Shown one piece after another: positions 52,066 to 61,616 of a stretch of 64,000 bases of DNA (its first letter is position 1; every line of letters begins with the position of its first letter). The stretch spans positions 1-64,000 of the forward strand of contig NZ_JBNPXQ010000006.1 in the NCBI RefSeq assembly GCF_050433225.1, read 5' to 3'. This DNA comes from Sphingomonas_D zeicaulis (GTDB taxonomy: Bacteria; Pseudomonadota; Alphaproteobacteria; Sphingomonadales; Sphingomonadaceae). The notes below the pieces were generated by a model, which was not told the origin of the DNA, did no database searches, and saw only the letters and a program-made list of their open reading frames with translations. The translations under genes and the position numbers were made by a program.

Positions 52066-53228
52066 CCATGCGGGAGGCGGTGAGGAGCGAGGATGTGCTG
52101 ACGCCCGAGGCGATGCTGGCCGCGTCGCGAGCGCGCACGGGGCTTTCCGATTTCGGCGATCCCGGCTTTCGCGAGGGGCTGGACCTGCTGCTGGAGGATA
52201 TCCGCGCGCTCGATCTCGATCCGGTTAGCGTGCAGACGAGTGCCTGGCGCATCGGCCAGTCGCTCGATACCCGCGCGATGGCGGTGCAGGGACTGAAGGA
52301 CCGGCCCGAACTGCTCGCCGCGCCGATCCGTGAACCCATCATCATCGCAGGGCTGGTGCGTTCCGGCACCACCGCGCTGCATCTCCTGCTGTCGCTCGAC
52401 CCGCAATTCCAGGGTCCCGAGCATTGGCTGACTGTCTACCCCATGCCGCGCCCGCCGCGTGAGACCTGGGAGCAGATCCCGGCCTATCTCACCGAGAAGG
52501 CGACGCTTGACGCCTATATCGCCGGCGCGCCGGAAATGGCCGACGATCACATGATGACGGCGGAGGGGATCGAGGAGTCGCTGTTCATCCTGGGATCCAG
52601 CTTCGCCAGCAACATGTGGCCGTCGATGTGGCACGTGCCGTGCTATGATGCGTGGTATCGCAACCGCGACGATACCGCGAGCTACCGTTGGCTGGCCGAC
52701 GTGCTGCGGCTGATCGGCGCCGGTGACGCGCGGCGCTGGCTGCTGAAGAATCCGACCGATCTCTTCTCGCTGCAGGAGGTGCTCACCGTCTTCCCCGACG
52801 CGACGGTGATCCAGACGCATCGGGACCCCGTCGCGACCACGCCCTCGGTCAGCAACCTGATCTACGCCGCGCGCCGCGCCTTCTGCGGCGACAGGGCACG
52901 GCCCGAGGATGTCGGCCGGCGCGAGGCGGATATCTGGGCGCAGGCGCTGGCGCGCGCCGAAGCCGTGCGCGCAACCAGCGACGCGCGCTTCATCGACGTC
53001 GAGTTCAAGGATTTCACCCGCGACCAGATGGCGACGATCCGCGCAATCTACGACCAGCTCGACCTTGTCCTGGCGCCCGAGACCGAGGCGGCGATGTCCG
53101 CGTGGCTGGATGCCCATCCGCATCGTCCGAGCACCGGCCCCAAGCACAGGCCGGAGGATTTCGGGCTGACCCGCGAAGGGCTCGAGGCGCGCTTCGCCGA
53201 TTATCGCGTAAGGCGCGGCTATGTCTGA
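52062..53228 (+). CDS. Sulfotransferase-family protein
   Basis: A 388-residue protein with the sulfotransferase PAPS motifs: the phosphosulfate loop in IIAGLVRSGTTALHLLLSLD and the 3' phosphate site in IQTHRDPVATTPSVSN. Such Sulfotransfer_3 genes are common in actinobacterial and sphingomonad steroid/terpenoid clusters and could sulfate an alcohol, though the role is unproven. It is coupled to the upstream alcohol dehydrogenase and ends 18 bp before the MFS gene. Confidence 0.88.
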   Translation: MTMREAVRSEDVLTPEAMLAASRARTGLSDFGDPGFREGLDLLLEDIRALDLDPVSVQTSAWRIGQSLDTRAMAVQGLKDRPELLAAPIREPIIIAGLVRSGTTALHLLLSLDPQFQGPEHWLTVYPMPRPPRETWEQIPAYLTEKATLDAYIAGAPEMADDHMMTAEGIEESLFILGSSFASNMWPSMWHVPCYDAWYRNRDDTASYRWLADVLRLIGAGDARRWLLKNPTDLFSLQEVLTVFPDATVIQTHRDPVATTPSVSNLIYAARRAFCGDRARPEDVGRREADIWAQALARAEAVRATSDARFIDVEFKDFTRDQMATIRAIYDQLDLVLAPETEAAMSAWLDAHPHRPSTGPKHRPEDFGLTREGLEARFADYRVRRGYV

Positions 53229-53246
53229 TCGGGAAGCGGACGAGCG

Positions 53247-54512
53247 ATGAAACAAGGGATGACGGAACAGGCGCCTCGGAGCGGCGCGCCCGCGGCGAGC
53301 ATGGCGCGGGCTTGGCTGGTAGTCGCCGCCTGCTTCGCCATGCTGTTCATGGGCGCGGGCCCGGTCTACTACGCCTATGGCAATTATGCCGTCGCGTTCG
53401 GGCAGGAATTCGGCGCGTCGCGGTCGGTCATCAACATCGGCTTCACGGTGGTGGGGATCGTCGGCAACATCGGCGCCGCGCCTGTCGGCATGATGGCGGA
53501 CCGGCTGCCGATCCGCTGGTTGGCCGCCTTCGGCATCGTCGGCACCGCGCTGGGCTTCTATCTCATCAGCCTCGCCGACGGGATCTGGCCGGTGGTGATC
53601 CTGTTCGGCACCTTGGTGGCGCTGGCCGACATCTGCATCGGCACCGTCGTTACCAACTATATCCTCGCACACTGGTTCGGGCGTCGCCGGGGCCTGGCGC
53701 TTGGGCTGTCGCTGATCGGCACCTCGACCGCGGGGATGATCTTCCCGCCGGTCACGGACGCGCTGATCGGCACGATCGGCTGGCGGCACACCTTCGTCGT
53801 CTACGCGCTGATGCTGCTCGCGATCCTGCCGCCGATCTGGTGGCTGGCGCGCCTGCCGGCCAGCATGCCGCAGGCCGAGCGCGTCGCCGCGCCGGCGGGC
53901 GTCGCGCACAAGCCGATGAGCCTGTCCGCGCTTCTCTCGCTGCCCGCATTCTGGATCATCAGCATCGGTTGCGGCGCGGTGACAGGCGCCAATACCGGCC
54001 TGATGGTCTCGCTGGTCACCTTCGCCAAGGCGCGAGGCCTGGGGACGGCAGAGGGCAGCTATCTGATCTCGGCGCTGGCGATCACGGCGATGTGCGGCAA
54101 GGCCCTGTTCGGCTTCGTGATCGACCGCGTCGGCTTCAGGCTTGCCCTGCAGGCCGGTATCGGCTGCGGGATGCTCGGCTGCTTGGTGTTGGCGACCGCG
54201 ACCGCCTATGGCCAGATGCTCGCCGCGGTCGCGATCTTCGGCGTCGGGCTCGGCGCAATCCTGCCGGTATGGGGCGCGTCATTGGCCGCGACCGTCGGCC
54301 TGCCGAGCTTCGGCCGGGCGCTTGGCTGGTCGCGCGTGATGTGGGCGCCGATCAGCATGATCTTCCCCATCCTCGCCGGATGGACCTACGACCGCACCGG
54401 CGATTATGGCTGGGCCTGGCTGCTCTATGCCGCCATCCTGGGCGTCGCGTTCGCCGGGACCTTGTTCTGGCGGCAGCGGCCCACGCAGGCCGCCGCACCG
54501 GCCGCGGCCTAG
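53247..54512 (+). CDS. MFS transporter
   Basis: A 421-residue carrier with about 12 membrane helices and an MFS motif A analogue GMMADRLPIRW. Related to the oxalate/formate or monocarboxylate type. Start ATG 53247, alternative 53259. It shares an operon with the alcohol dehydrogenase and sulfotransferase. The stop codon overlaps the stop of the convergent CoA-transferase gene. Confidence 0.88.
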   Translation: MKQGMTEQAPRSGAPAASMARAWLVVAACFAMLFMGAGPVYYAYGNYAVAFGQEFGASRSVINIGFTVVGIVGNIGAAPVGMMADRLPIRWLAAFGIVGTALGFYLISLADGIWPVVILFGTLVALADICIGTVVTNYILAHWFGRRRGLALGLSLIGTSTAGMIFPPVTDALIGTIGWRHTFVVYALMLLAILPPIWWLARLPASMPQAERVAAPAGVAHKPMSLSALLSLPAFWIISIGCGAVTGANTGLMVSLVTFAKARGLGTAEGSYLISALAITAMCGKALFGFVIDRVGFRLALQAGIGCGMLGCLVLATATAYGQMLAAVAIFGVGLGAILPVWGASLAATVGLPSFGRALGWSRVMWAPISMIFPILAGWTYDRTGDYGWAWLLYAAILGVAFAGTLFWRQRPTQAAAPAAA

Positions 54513-55738
54513 ATCACGCCCGCTTCCGCCAGCTTCGCCAGCGCCGCATCGTCGAGCCCGAGATCGTCGACGAGCACTGCGCGGGTGTGCTCGCCCAGCA
54601 TCGGCGGCGCGCGATAGTCGGTGATCGGCGTTGCCGAGAAGTTGAGCGGGCTGCGGATGACGTCGAGGTCGGGCTTGAGCGGATGGGGCGCGCGCACGCG
54701 CAGCCCGCGATGCACCGATTGCGGATAGGCGAACACCTGCTCCAGATCGTTGATCGGCCCGCTGGGTATGCCGGCCGCGCCCAGCTTCTCCAGCCAGTTG
54801 TCGACGGTGTCGGTCACGAAGATCGCGTTGAACACCTCGGTGATCTCGTCGCGGTTCTTCACCCGTTCGACATTGGTGTAGAAGCGCGGATCGTCCTTCA
54901 GCTCGGGATGGCCGACGACCTCGCAGAGCGTGTCATATTGCTTGTCATTGCCCGAGGTGATCATGATCGCGCCATCGCTGCACGGGAACATGCTGGTGGG
55001 CATGCCGCCATTGCCCTGCGTGCCGCGCCGCACCGGGGTCTCGCCCGAGGTCAGATAGATCTGGGCGTAGTGCGAGAGCGCGGAGACGCCGCAGTCGAGC
55101 AGCGCGATGTCGATATACTGTCCTTCGCCGCCGGCGGCGTCGCGATGATAGAGTGCGGCGAGCACGGCGTTCGCCACATTGAGGCCGGTGAACAGGTCGA
55201 TGATGCTGGGGCCCACCTTCATCGGCCCCGCGCCGGGCTTGCCGTCCGGCACGCCGGTGACGCTCATCAGGCCGCATTCGCCCTGGAACACGGCGTCATA
55301 GCCCGGCTTGGTCGCCAGCGGTCCATCCTGGCCATAGCCCGTCACCGAACAATAGATGATCCCGGGGTGGATCGCTTTCAGGCTTTCATAGTCCAGCCCA
55401 TAGCGCTTGAGGTCGCCGACCTTGTAGTTCTCCATTACGACGTCGCACGACTTGACCAGTTCCCGGATCAGCGCCTGTCCCTGTTCGCTGGCGATGTTGA
55501 GCGCCACCGAGCGCTTGTTGCGATTGACCGACATGTAGAAGGCATTCTCGCGCGTGCGGTTGCCGTCGGCATCGCGCAGATAGGGCTCTCCGAAGATACG
55601 GGCGTCGTCGCCGACCACCGGTCGCTCGATCTTGATGACGTCCGCGCCCATGTCGGCCAGAACCTGCGATCCGAACGGCCCGGCAAGAACACGCGTGAGA
55701 TCGAGGACGCGGATCTTTTCGAGGGGCAGTCTGCTCAT
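54509..55738 (-). CDS. Family III CoA-transferase (CaiB/BaiF)
   Basis: A 409-residue enzyme: IRVLDLTRVLAGPFGSQVLADMGADVIKIE, RNKRSVALNI, and the catalytic Asp in PGYDAVFQGECG. It transfers CoA between acyl groups, activating a carboxylate for beta-oxidation. It diverges from the enoyl-CoA hydratase with 190 bp between starts, so the two may be co-regulated. Confidence 0.93.
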   Translation of the reverse strand: MSRLPLEKIRVLDLTRVLAGPFGSQVLADMGADVIKIERPVVGDDARIFGEPYLRDADGNRTRENAFYMSVNRNKRSVALNIASEQGQALIRELVKSCDVVMENYKVGDLKRYGLDYESLKAIHPGIIYCSVTGYGQDGPLATKPGYDAVFQGECGLMSVTGVPDGKPGAGPMKVGPSIIDLFTGLNVANAVLAALYHRDAAGGEGQYIDIALLDCGVSALSHYAQIYLTSGETPVRRGTQGNGGMPTSMFPCSDGAIMITSGNDKQYDTLCEVVGHPELKDDPRFYTNVERVKNRDEITEVFNAIFVTDTVDNWLEKLGAAGIPSGPINDLEQVFAYPQSVHRGLRVRAPHPLKPDLDVIRSPLNFSATPITDYRAPPMLGEHTRAVLVDDLGLDDAALAKLAEAGVI

Positions 55739-55928
55739 GGCTCACCTTCACTGGAGACAGCCTGTTCCCTTGCCACCGCGCGCAGGGATGACAAAGCCGT
55801 ACGCGGGCCCCTTCACAACCATGATATGCCCCGGGGGCTGGGCGGCAGCCGTCGTCCCGCGCTCGCAAATCGCGCCGCCATGGTCCACATCCCGTGCCAC
55901 ATGCAGAACGAGAAGGATGGAGAGCCTC

Positions 55929-56732
55929 ATGGGCGACATCATGCGCGACATGCCGGTGGATGGTGTCTGCCGGCTGACCCTGAACCGGCCGGATGCGCTC
56001 AATTCCCTGACCTTCGCGATGTACGGGGAACTGATCGACCATCTCGAGGACGTCCGTTACGATCATGACGTGCGGGTGGTGGTGCTGACCGGCGCGGGGC
56101 GGGCATTTTGCGCGGGGCACGACATCCGCGGCGCTGGCGAGCCTGACTGGGTGGCCAAGGGGCTCGGCAAGGCGCAATATCAGCAGCGCGTGATGGCCAA
56201 GCTCGGGCAGATCCCGCTGCTGATGCGGGCGCTGCCGCAGCCGGTGATCTGCGCGGTCAACGGCGCCGCGGCGGGGGCCGGCTATCCGATCGCGATCGCC
56301 GCCGACATGACCATCGCCGCGCGTTCGGCCAAGTTCGTCAACGCCTTCCACAACGCCGGCACTGGGCACGAGATGGGCTTTTCCTATCTGCTGCCGCGCC
56401 TGGTCGGCCTGCAGCGCGCCGCCGAGCTGATGCTGACCGGCCGGCCGGTGATGGCGGAAGAGGCGGAGCGGATCGGCCTCATCCTGCGCTGCGTGGAGGA
56501 TGCTGCGTTGATGGACGAGGCGCTGAAGCTCGCCGAGACAGTGATGGCGAACAGCCCGATCGGCATCGCGGTCACCAAGCGCTCGCTGCAGTTCAACGCC
56601 GATGCGCCCAGCATGGAAGCGGCGATCGAGATGGAGAATAGGGCGATCTACATGAGCCAGTCGACGCGCGACAGCGCCGAGAAGCGCACGGCCTTCATCG
56701 AGAAGCGCAAGCCCGTCTTCATCGGGGAATGA
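55929..56732 (+). CDS. Enoyl-CoA hydratase/isomerase
   Basis: A 267-residue crotonase-fold protein: CRLTLNRPDALNSLTFAMY, oxyanion motif AFCAGHDIRG, the second oxyanion GAAAGAGYPIAIAADM. Hydratase or ring-cleaving hydrolase in CoA-thioester breakdown. GGAG lies 6 nt before the ATG at 55929; 55917 is an alternative. It starts the rightward gene run with OYE, SnoaL and SDR. Confidence 0.92.
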   Translation: MGDIMRDMPVDGVCRLTLNRPDALNSLTFAMYGELIDHLEDVRYDHDVRVVVLTGAGRAFCAGHDIRGAGEPDWVAKGLGKAQYQQRVMAKLGQIPLLMRALPQPVICAVNGAAAGAGYPIAIAADMTIAARSAKFVNAFHNAGTGHEMGFSYLLPRLVGLQRAAELMLTGRPVMAEEAERIGLILRCVEDAALMDEALKLAETVMANSPIGIAVTKRSLQFNADAPSMEAAIEMENRAIYMSQSTRDSAEKRTAFIEKRKPVFIGE

Positions 56733-56733
56733 G

Positions 56734-57864
56734 ATGAGCCTGATCGACCCGCTGCTCCAGCCCTTCACGCTGCGCGGGCTGACGCTGCCGAACCGCGTGC
56801 TGATGGCGCCGATGACCCGCTATCGCTCGCCGCTGGGCGTGCCGACCGCCGAAGTGGCGCGCTATTATGCGCGCCGCGCCGAGACCGGGCTGGGGGCGAT
56901 CCTGACCGAAGGCGTGGCGCTGCCGCATTATGCGGCGGCCGATCATCCCGACATCCCGCGCATCGACGGTGTCGAAGCGCTCGCCGGCTGGAAGGGCGTG
57001 ATCGAGGCGGTCCATGACGCTGGCGGGCGGATCATCCCCCAGCTCTGGCATCAGGGACCGATGTGGAACGTCGAATATGCCGGCACGGGCACCGGCAATC
57101 CGATGCGGCCATCGGGCATCTGGGGGCCTGCCGACGGCACTATCTCGTTCCGGGAGGACGGACGCGCGCAAAGCCTGGCGCCCGTGCCGGCGATGACCGA
57201 CGAGGATGTCGCCGACATCATCGGCGCCTATGCGCTCGCTGCGCGCAACGCTGTGGCGCTCGGCGCGGACGGCATCGCCATCCACGGCGCGCACGGCTAT
57301 CTGATCGACAGCTTCCTGTGGGCCTATACCAATCGCCGCGAAGATCGCTGGGGCGAGCGCGCGGCGTTCGGCGCGGCGGTGGTCAGGGCGATTCGTGCCG
57401 AGGTGGGCGAGGCGCTGCCGATCGTGCTGCGCTTCTCGCAGTTCAAGATGCAGGACTATCGCGCGGTGCTGGCGGACACGCCCGACGCGCTCGGCGCGCT
57501 GCTGGGGCCGCTCGCCGATGCCGGCGTCGATTTGTTCGACGCCAGCCAGCGCTTCTTCGATACGCCGATCTTCGAAGGATCGCCGCTCAACCTCGCCGGC
57601 TGGGCAAAGGCGCTGACCGGCAAGGCGTCGATGACGGTGGGCGGCGTCGCGCTCGCCAAAGCGAGGGGGAGCGCGAAGCATATCGACGACAGCCAGCAGT
57701 CGGTGAACAATCTGCCGCTGCTGATCGCGCGGTTCGAAAGGGGCGAGTTCGACCTGGTGGCGGTCGGGCGCGCGATCCTCAACGACCCCGACTGGTTCGG
57801 CAAGGCACAGCGTGACGAGCCCTTCCTGCCCTTCGACCCTGCCAATCTGGAGCGCTTGGCGTGA
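56734..57864 (+). CDS. Old Yellow Enzyme-family NADPH:flavin oxidoreductase
   Basis: A 376-residue FMN enzyme: LPNRVLMAPMTR, IPQLWHQG, and the FMN-phosphate HGAHGYLIDSFLW, with DLVAVGRAIL near the end. Reduces activated alkenes such as enones or, in the 2,4-dienoyl-CoA reductase-like branch, dienoyl-CoA. It starts 1 bp after the hydratase stop and overlaps the SnoaL-like gene by 4 bp. Confidence 0.92.
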   Translation: MSLIDPLLQPFTLRGLTLPNRVLMAPMTRYRSPLGVPTAEVARYYARRAETGLGAILTEGVALPHYAAADHPDIPRIDGVEALAGWKGVIEAVHDAGGRIIPQLWHQGPMWNVEYAGTGTGNPMRPSGIWGPADGTISFREDGRAQSLAPVPAMTDEDVADIIGAYALAARNAVALGADGIAIHGAHGYLIDSFLWAYTNRREDRWGERAAFGAAVVRAIRAEVGEALPIVLRFSQFKMQDYRAVLADTPDALGALLGPLADAGVDLFDASQRFFDTPIFEGSPLNLAGWAKALTGKASMTVGGVALAKARGSAKHIDDSQQSVNNLPLLIARFERGEFDLVAVGRAILNDPDWFGKAQRDEPFLPFDPANLERLA

Positions 57865-58424
57865 GCGATCTCGCGGCGCGGATCGACCGGATGGAGTCGC
57901 TGGCGGCGATCCAGCAGCTTCCCATCCGCTACGCGCTGGCGGTGGATGGCCGCGACCTCGACGCGTGGGTCGATCTGTTCGTGCCGGACGTGAATTGTGG
58001 CCGGCGCGGCAGCGGCCGCATCGTGCTGAAATCGATCATCGAGACGGCGGTGCGGACCTTCTACCGATCGATCCACCAGATCTGCGGCCATCGCGTTGAA
58101 TTCGACGATCCCGATCACGCCCATGGCGTCGTCTACTGCCGGGCCGAGCATGAGGATGCCGGCAAATGGGTGGTCATGGCGATCGCCTATTTCGACACCT
58201 ATGAGCGGCGAGACGGCGACTGGTACTTCGTGCGCCGGCGCGAGAAGCACTGGTACGCCGCTGACTGGCAGGAACGGCCGGCGGCACCCTTCACCGGATG
58301 GGCCGCGCATGACGACCCGCCAAGCCTGCCGCAGGCTTTCGAGAGCTGGGATCCGTTCTGGGCGGCGGAAGACAAGGACCGGCTGGCCGCGCTGACGGAT
58401 ATGCCGACGGGAGAATGCGAATGA
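57861..58424 (+). CDS. SnoaL-like (NTF2-fold) protein
   Basis: A 187-residue protein starting at GTG (GTGA overlap). The NTF2-fold pattern is IDRMESLAAIQQLPIRYALAVDGRDLDAWVDLF, HRVEFDDPDHAHGVVYC and DGDWYFVRRREKHWYAADW. Such proteins are isomerases, dehydratases or hydrolases on hydrophobic ring substrates; its position between OYE and SDR suggests an isomerase/hydratase role. The stop overlaps the SDR start. Confidence 0.88.
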   Translation: MSDLAARIDRMESLAAIQQLPIRYALAVDGRDLDAWVDLFVPDVNCGRRGSGRIVLKSIIETAVRTFYRSIHQICGHRVEFDDPDHAHGVVYCRAEHEDAGKWVVMAIAYFDTYERRDGDWYFVRRREKHWYAADWQERPAAPFTGWAAHDDPPSLPQAFESWDPFWAAEDKDRLAALTDMPTGECE

Positions 58425-59188
58425 CGGGCAGGGGGCGTTTCGAGGGTCGGTCGGTGATCGTGACCGGTGCGGGATCTGGCATCGGCGCGGCGACCGCGCA
58501 AGCCTTCGCGCAGGATGGCGCGCACGTCACGCTGGCCGAGCTCGACGCGGGCAGGGGTGAGGCGGTCCGCGACGCGATCCTGGCGCAGGGCGGCACAGCG
58601 CTGTTCGTGCCGACCGACGCGACCGACGAGGATGCGGTGCGCGCCGCGATCGCGGCTGCGTGCGCCGCGCATGGCCCGGTGCGGCATGCCTTCAACAATA
58701 TCGGCATGTCGCGGTTCGGTACGCTTGAAAATATGAGCCTGGAGGACTGGAACTGGACGGTAACGATCTCGCTGACCAGCGTGTTCCTGGCGATGAAGCA
58801 TGAGATCCCGGTGATGAAGGCGAATGGCGGGGGCACCATCGTCAACACGGCGTCAATGGCGGCGCGGCTCTATACGCCATCGTCGCCGCCGTCCTATTCC
58901 GCGGCGAAGGCGGGGGTGGTGCATCTCAGCCACTATGCGAGCTGCGCCTATGCCGCCGACGGGATCCGGGTGAACAGCGTGCTGCCCGGCCTCACCGCGA
59001 CGCCGCTCATCACCGACATGTTCACGGCGGAGCAGCAGGCGGAAATCGCGGCCGAGAACCAGATGATCCACCGGGCGGTGGATCCGCGCGAGATCGCAGC
59101 GGCGGTGCTGTTTCTCTCGAGCGACGAATCGGCGATGATCACCGGCCGCGGCATCGAAGTGTCGGGCGGCCGCGCGCACGGCAGCTGA
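58421..59188 (+). CDS. Short-chain dehydrogenase/reductase
   Basis: A 255-residue classical SDR: VIVTGAGSGIGAATAQ, NNIGM, IVNTASMAA with the Ser, YSAAKAG with Tyr and Lys, and a GRGIEVSGG end. The SDR normally seen in oxidation of a ring alcohol or hydroxyacyl-CoA. ATG at 58421 by overlap with the SnoaL stop. It converges with the thiolase, 22 bp apart. Confidence 0.92.
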   Translation: MTGRGRFEGRSVIVTGAGSGIGAATAQAFAQDGAHVTLAELDAGRGEAVRDAILAQGGTALFVPTDATDEDAVRAAIAAACAAHGPVRHAFNNIGMSRFGTLENMSLEDWNWTVTISLTSVFLAMKHEIPVMKANGGGTIVNTASMAARLYTPSSPPSYSAAKAGVVHLSHYASCAYAADGIRVNSVLPGLTATPLITDMFTAEQQAEIAAENQMIHRAVDPREIAAAVLFLSSDESAMITGRGIEVSGGRAHGS

Positions 59189-59210
59189 ACGGCGCGGCCG
59201 CGAAGGGCGG

Positions 59211-60404
59211 TCACGCGCGCTCGAAGATCGCCGCTGCGCCCTGGCCGCCACCGACGCACATCGTCTCGAGGCCGTAGCGCGCGCCGCGGCGCTGCATCTC
59301 GTGCAGCATCGAGGCGAGGATGCGCGCACCGGTCGCCGCAATCGGGTGGCCGAGCGAAATGCCGCCGCCATTGACGTTGAGCGCCTCGGCATCGTTCCAG
59401 TCCCAGCCCTTGAGCACACCCAGCACCTGCGCCGCGAAGGCCTCGTTCAGTTCGACCAGGTCGATCTGGTTCCAGCCGAGCCCGGTCTGGTGGAACAGCT
59501 TCTCCACCGCCGGCACCGGGCCGATGCCCATGACGCCGGGATGGCAGCCCGCGACCGCATAGCCCACGAACCGTGCCATCGGCGTCAGGCCGAGATCCTT
59601 CAGCCGCTCCTCGGATACGACGAGGCAGGCGGCCGCAGCGTCGTTCTGCTGGCTGGCATTGCCGGCGGTCACCACGCCTTCCTTCAGGATCGGCCGGAGC
59701 GTCGCCATGCTTTCGGCCGTGGCCTCGGCGCGAATGCCCTCGTCGCGGCCCACCACCACCTCGCCCTTGCGGGTCTTGACGGTGACGGGGACCAGTTCGT
59801 CGGCGAACCTGCCGGCCGCCCATGCGGCGGCCGCGCGCTGATGGCTGCGCGCCGCATAGCCATCGGCATCGGCGCGGGCGATCCCATAGTCGCGCGCGAC
59901 ATTCTCTGCCGTCTCGATCATGCCCGAGATTCGGCCGAAACGCTCCTCCGGCTGCGAGCGTTCGCGCTGGCGGTCGAGCCGGTCGTAGAGCGTGCTGTTC
60001 CCCGCGCGCATGCCCTTGCGCATGCCCGTGGTGTAATATTCGACATTGCTCATGCTCTCGGCACCGCCCGCGACGATGACATCGGCCATGCCCCCCTGGA
60101 CCATGGCGGCGGCCATCGCCACGGCGGTCAGCCCGCCCGCGCAACGCCGGTCGAGTTGCATGCCGGGAACCGTGAGCGGCAGGTCGGCGGCGAGTGCCGC
60201 CCACCGTCCGATGCTCGGCGCCTCGCCATTGGCATAGCTCTGGGCCAGGACGACGTCGTCGATCGCCGCCGGATCGACGCCGCTGCGCGCGACGACGGCC
60301 CGGATCACCGCCTCGGCCAGCCGCTCTGCCGGAACCTCCGCCAGCGCGCCGAGATATTTGCCGACGGGCGTGCGGACGGGCGAGACGATATAGGCGGTGC
60401 GCAT
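59211..60404 (-). CDS. Acetyl-CoA acetyltransferase (thiolase)
   Basis: A 397-residue thiolase: LDRRCAGG with the Cys (C88), NGGGISLGHPIAATG with the His, and ETMCVGGGQG with the second Cys. A second thiolase besides the one at 38,511, consistent with a beta-oxidation-like end of the pathway. GGGGG lies 9 nt before the ATG. Divergent from the alpha/beta hydrolase. Confidence 0.93.
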   Translation of the reverse strand: MRTAYIVSPVRTPVGKYLGALAEVPAERLAEAVIRAVVARSGVDPAAIDDVVLAQSYANGEAPSIGRWAALAADLPLTVPGMQLDRRCAGGLTAVAMAAAMVQGGMADVIVAGGAESMSNVEYYTTGMRKGMRAGNSTLYDRLDRQRERSQPEERFGRISGMIETAENVARDYGIARADADGYAARSHQRAAAAWAAGRFADELVPVTVKTRKGEVVVGRDEGIRAEATAESMATLRPILKEGVVTAGNASQQNDAAAACLVVSEERLKDLGLTPMARFVGYAVAGCHPGVMGIGPVPAVEKLFHQTGLGWNQIDLVELNEAFAAQVLGVLKGWDWNDAEALNVNGGGISLGHPIAATGARILASMLHEMQRRGARYGLETMCVGGGQGAAAIFERA

Positions 60405-60578
60405 GGATGAGAGCCCCCGATGGCAAGGATGACAGGGGGGCAGCCTATAGGCACGCGCGCTTCGATTGGCAGGAAGCAGGATGAACCATCACGGTGCTGA
60501 TGGTGCGGCGCAGCGGTTCGACGCGCCTTGGATACCGGCTATCGTCCTGCCCTGGTCGATGAAGGGAGCGTGATTGGA

Positions 60579-61568
60579 ATGCGCAGGATCGAGCGACGGA
60601 TCGATGTCACCGCGGCTGCGCCGCAGCTGGGCGCGCGCGTGGAACTGGCAGTCTCCGTCCATCTGCCCGATCCAGCGGCGCTGCCCGATCGACCGATAGC
60701 CATTTTCGCCTGCCCGGGCGGCGGCTATTCGCGGCGCTACTTCGAAATGCGTTTCGAGGGGCATGAAGGCTATGACGAAGCCGAATGGCATGCGGCGCGT
60801 GGCATCATCCATGTGACCATCGACCATGTCGGCGTCGGGGAAAGCACGATTCCCGACTTGTCGCTGATCGACTTCCAGACGCTTGCGGCGACGCATGATG
60901 AGAGCGTGCGGCAGATCGCCGGGGCGCTGCGCGCCGGCAGCATGGCTGAGGATTTTCCCGCCCTGCCGTCGCTCTTTGTTGTGGGCATGGGTCAATCGAT
61001 GGGCGGCGGCGTCACCCTGCTTGCCCAGGGGCGCTTCGCGACCTTCGACGCCGTCGCCCCCTGCGGCGTCAGTGCCATCCACACCGCTTTGCCGCAGCGG
61101 CAGTCCGACCAGTTCGAGCGGGGCAAGGCGCGATTCGACGCGGTCGCCGATGGCCGGGTGACGAGCCATCTCGAGGCCGACCATGAGGGCGTGGACTATC
61201 TCTACGCCTTCCATTGGGAGGATGTGCCGGCGGACATCCTGCATGAGGATATGAAGGGCGGCTATCCGATCCGCCAGACGTCGCCGGCGTTCGGAAGCCT
61301 CACCATCCCGCATTGCGCGGTGCAGATGATGCTGCCGGGCGCCTTCGCTGACGATGCCGCACGGATCACCGTGCCGGTGCTGATCGCCAATGGCGAGCGC
61401 GACACCTGTCCCGATCCGCATGCGGAGGCCGCGGCATATGGGGCGTCGCGCGACGTAAGTGTCTTCATCGTGCCGACCATGGCGCATATGCACAATTTCG
61501 CGTCTACGCGAGCGCTGCTGTGGCAGCGGCTGCATGACTGGTCGCGGATGGTGTCGCGCGCAGGATGA
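60579..61568 (+). CDS. Alpha/beta hydrolase
   Basis: A 329-residue protein: nucleophile GMGQSMGGG (S140), FACPGGGYSRRYF as the oxyanion turn, an acid in NGERDTCPDP and His in TMAHMHNF. Hydrolyses an ester or amide; substrate unknown. The ATG at 60579 fits GGGAG upstream; an in-frame ATG at 60528 would add 17 residues. It is divergent from the thiolase. Confidence 0.85.
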   Translation: MRRIERRIDVTAAAPQLGARVELAVSVHLPDPAALPDRPIAIFACPGGGYSRRYFEMRFEGHEGYDEAEWHAARGIIHVTIDHVGVGESTIPDLSLIDFQTLAATHDESVRQIAGALRAGSMAEDFPALPSLFVVGMGQSMGGGVTLLAQGRFATFDAVAPCGVSAIHTALPQRQSDQFERGKARFDAVADGRVTSHLEADHEGVDYLYAFHWEDVPADILHEDMKGGYPIRQTSPAFGSLTIPHCAVQMMLPGAFADDAARITVPVLIANGERDTCPDPHAEAAAYGASRDVSVFIVPTMAHMHNFASTRALLWQRLHDWSRMVSRAG

Positions 61569-61616
61569 GGGCAGCAGCGCGCGCGTCGTGGCGCTCGCGT
61601 GCCGCGGCTCACCCGC

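Noticed and set aside
53102..56068. 988-codon plus-strand frame crossing the MFS gene and the antisense of the CoA-transferase
   Set aside because: It spans two convergent real genes in the wrong frame; low-complexity Arg/Gly/His composition.
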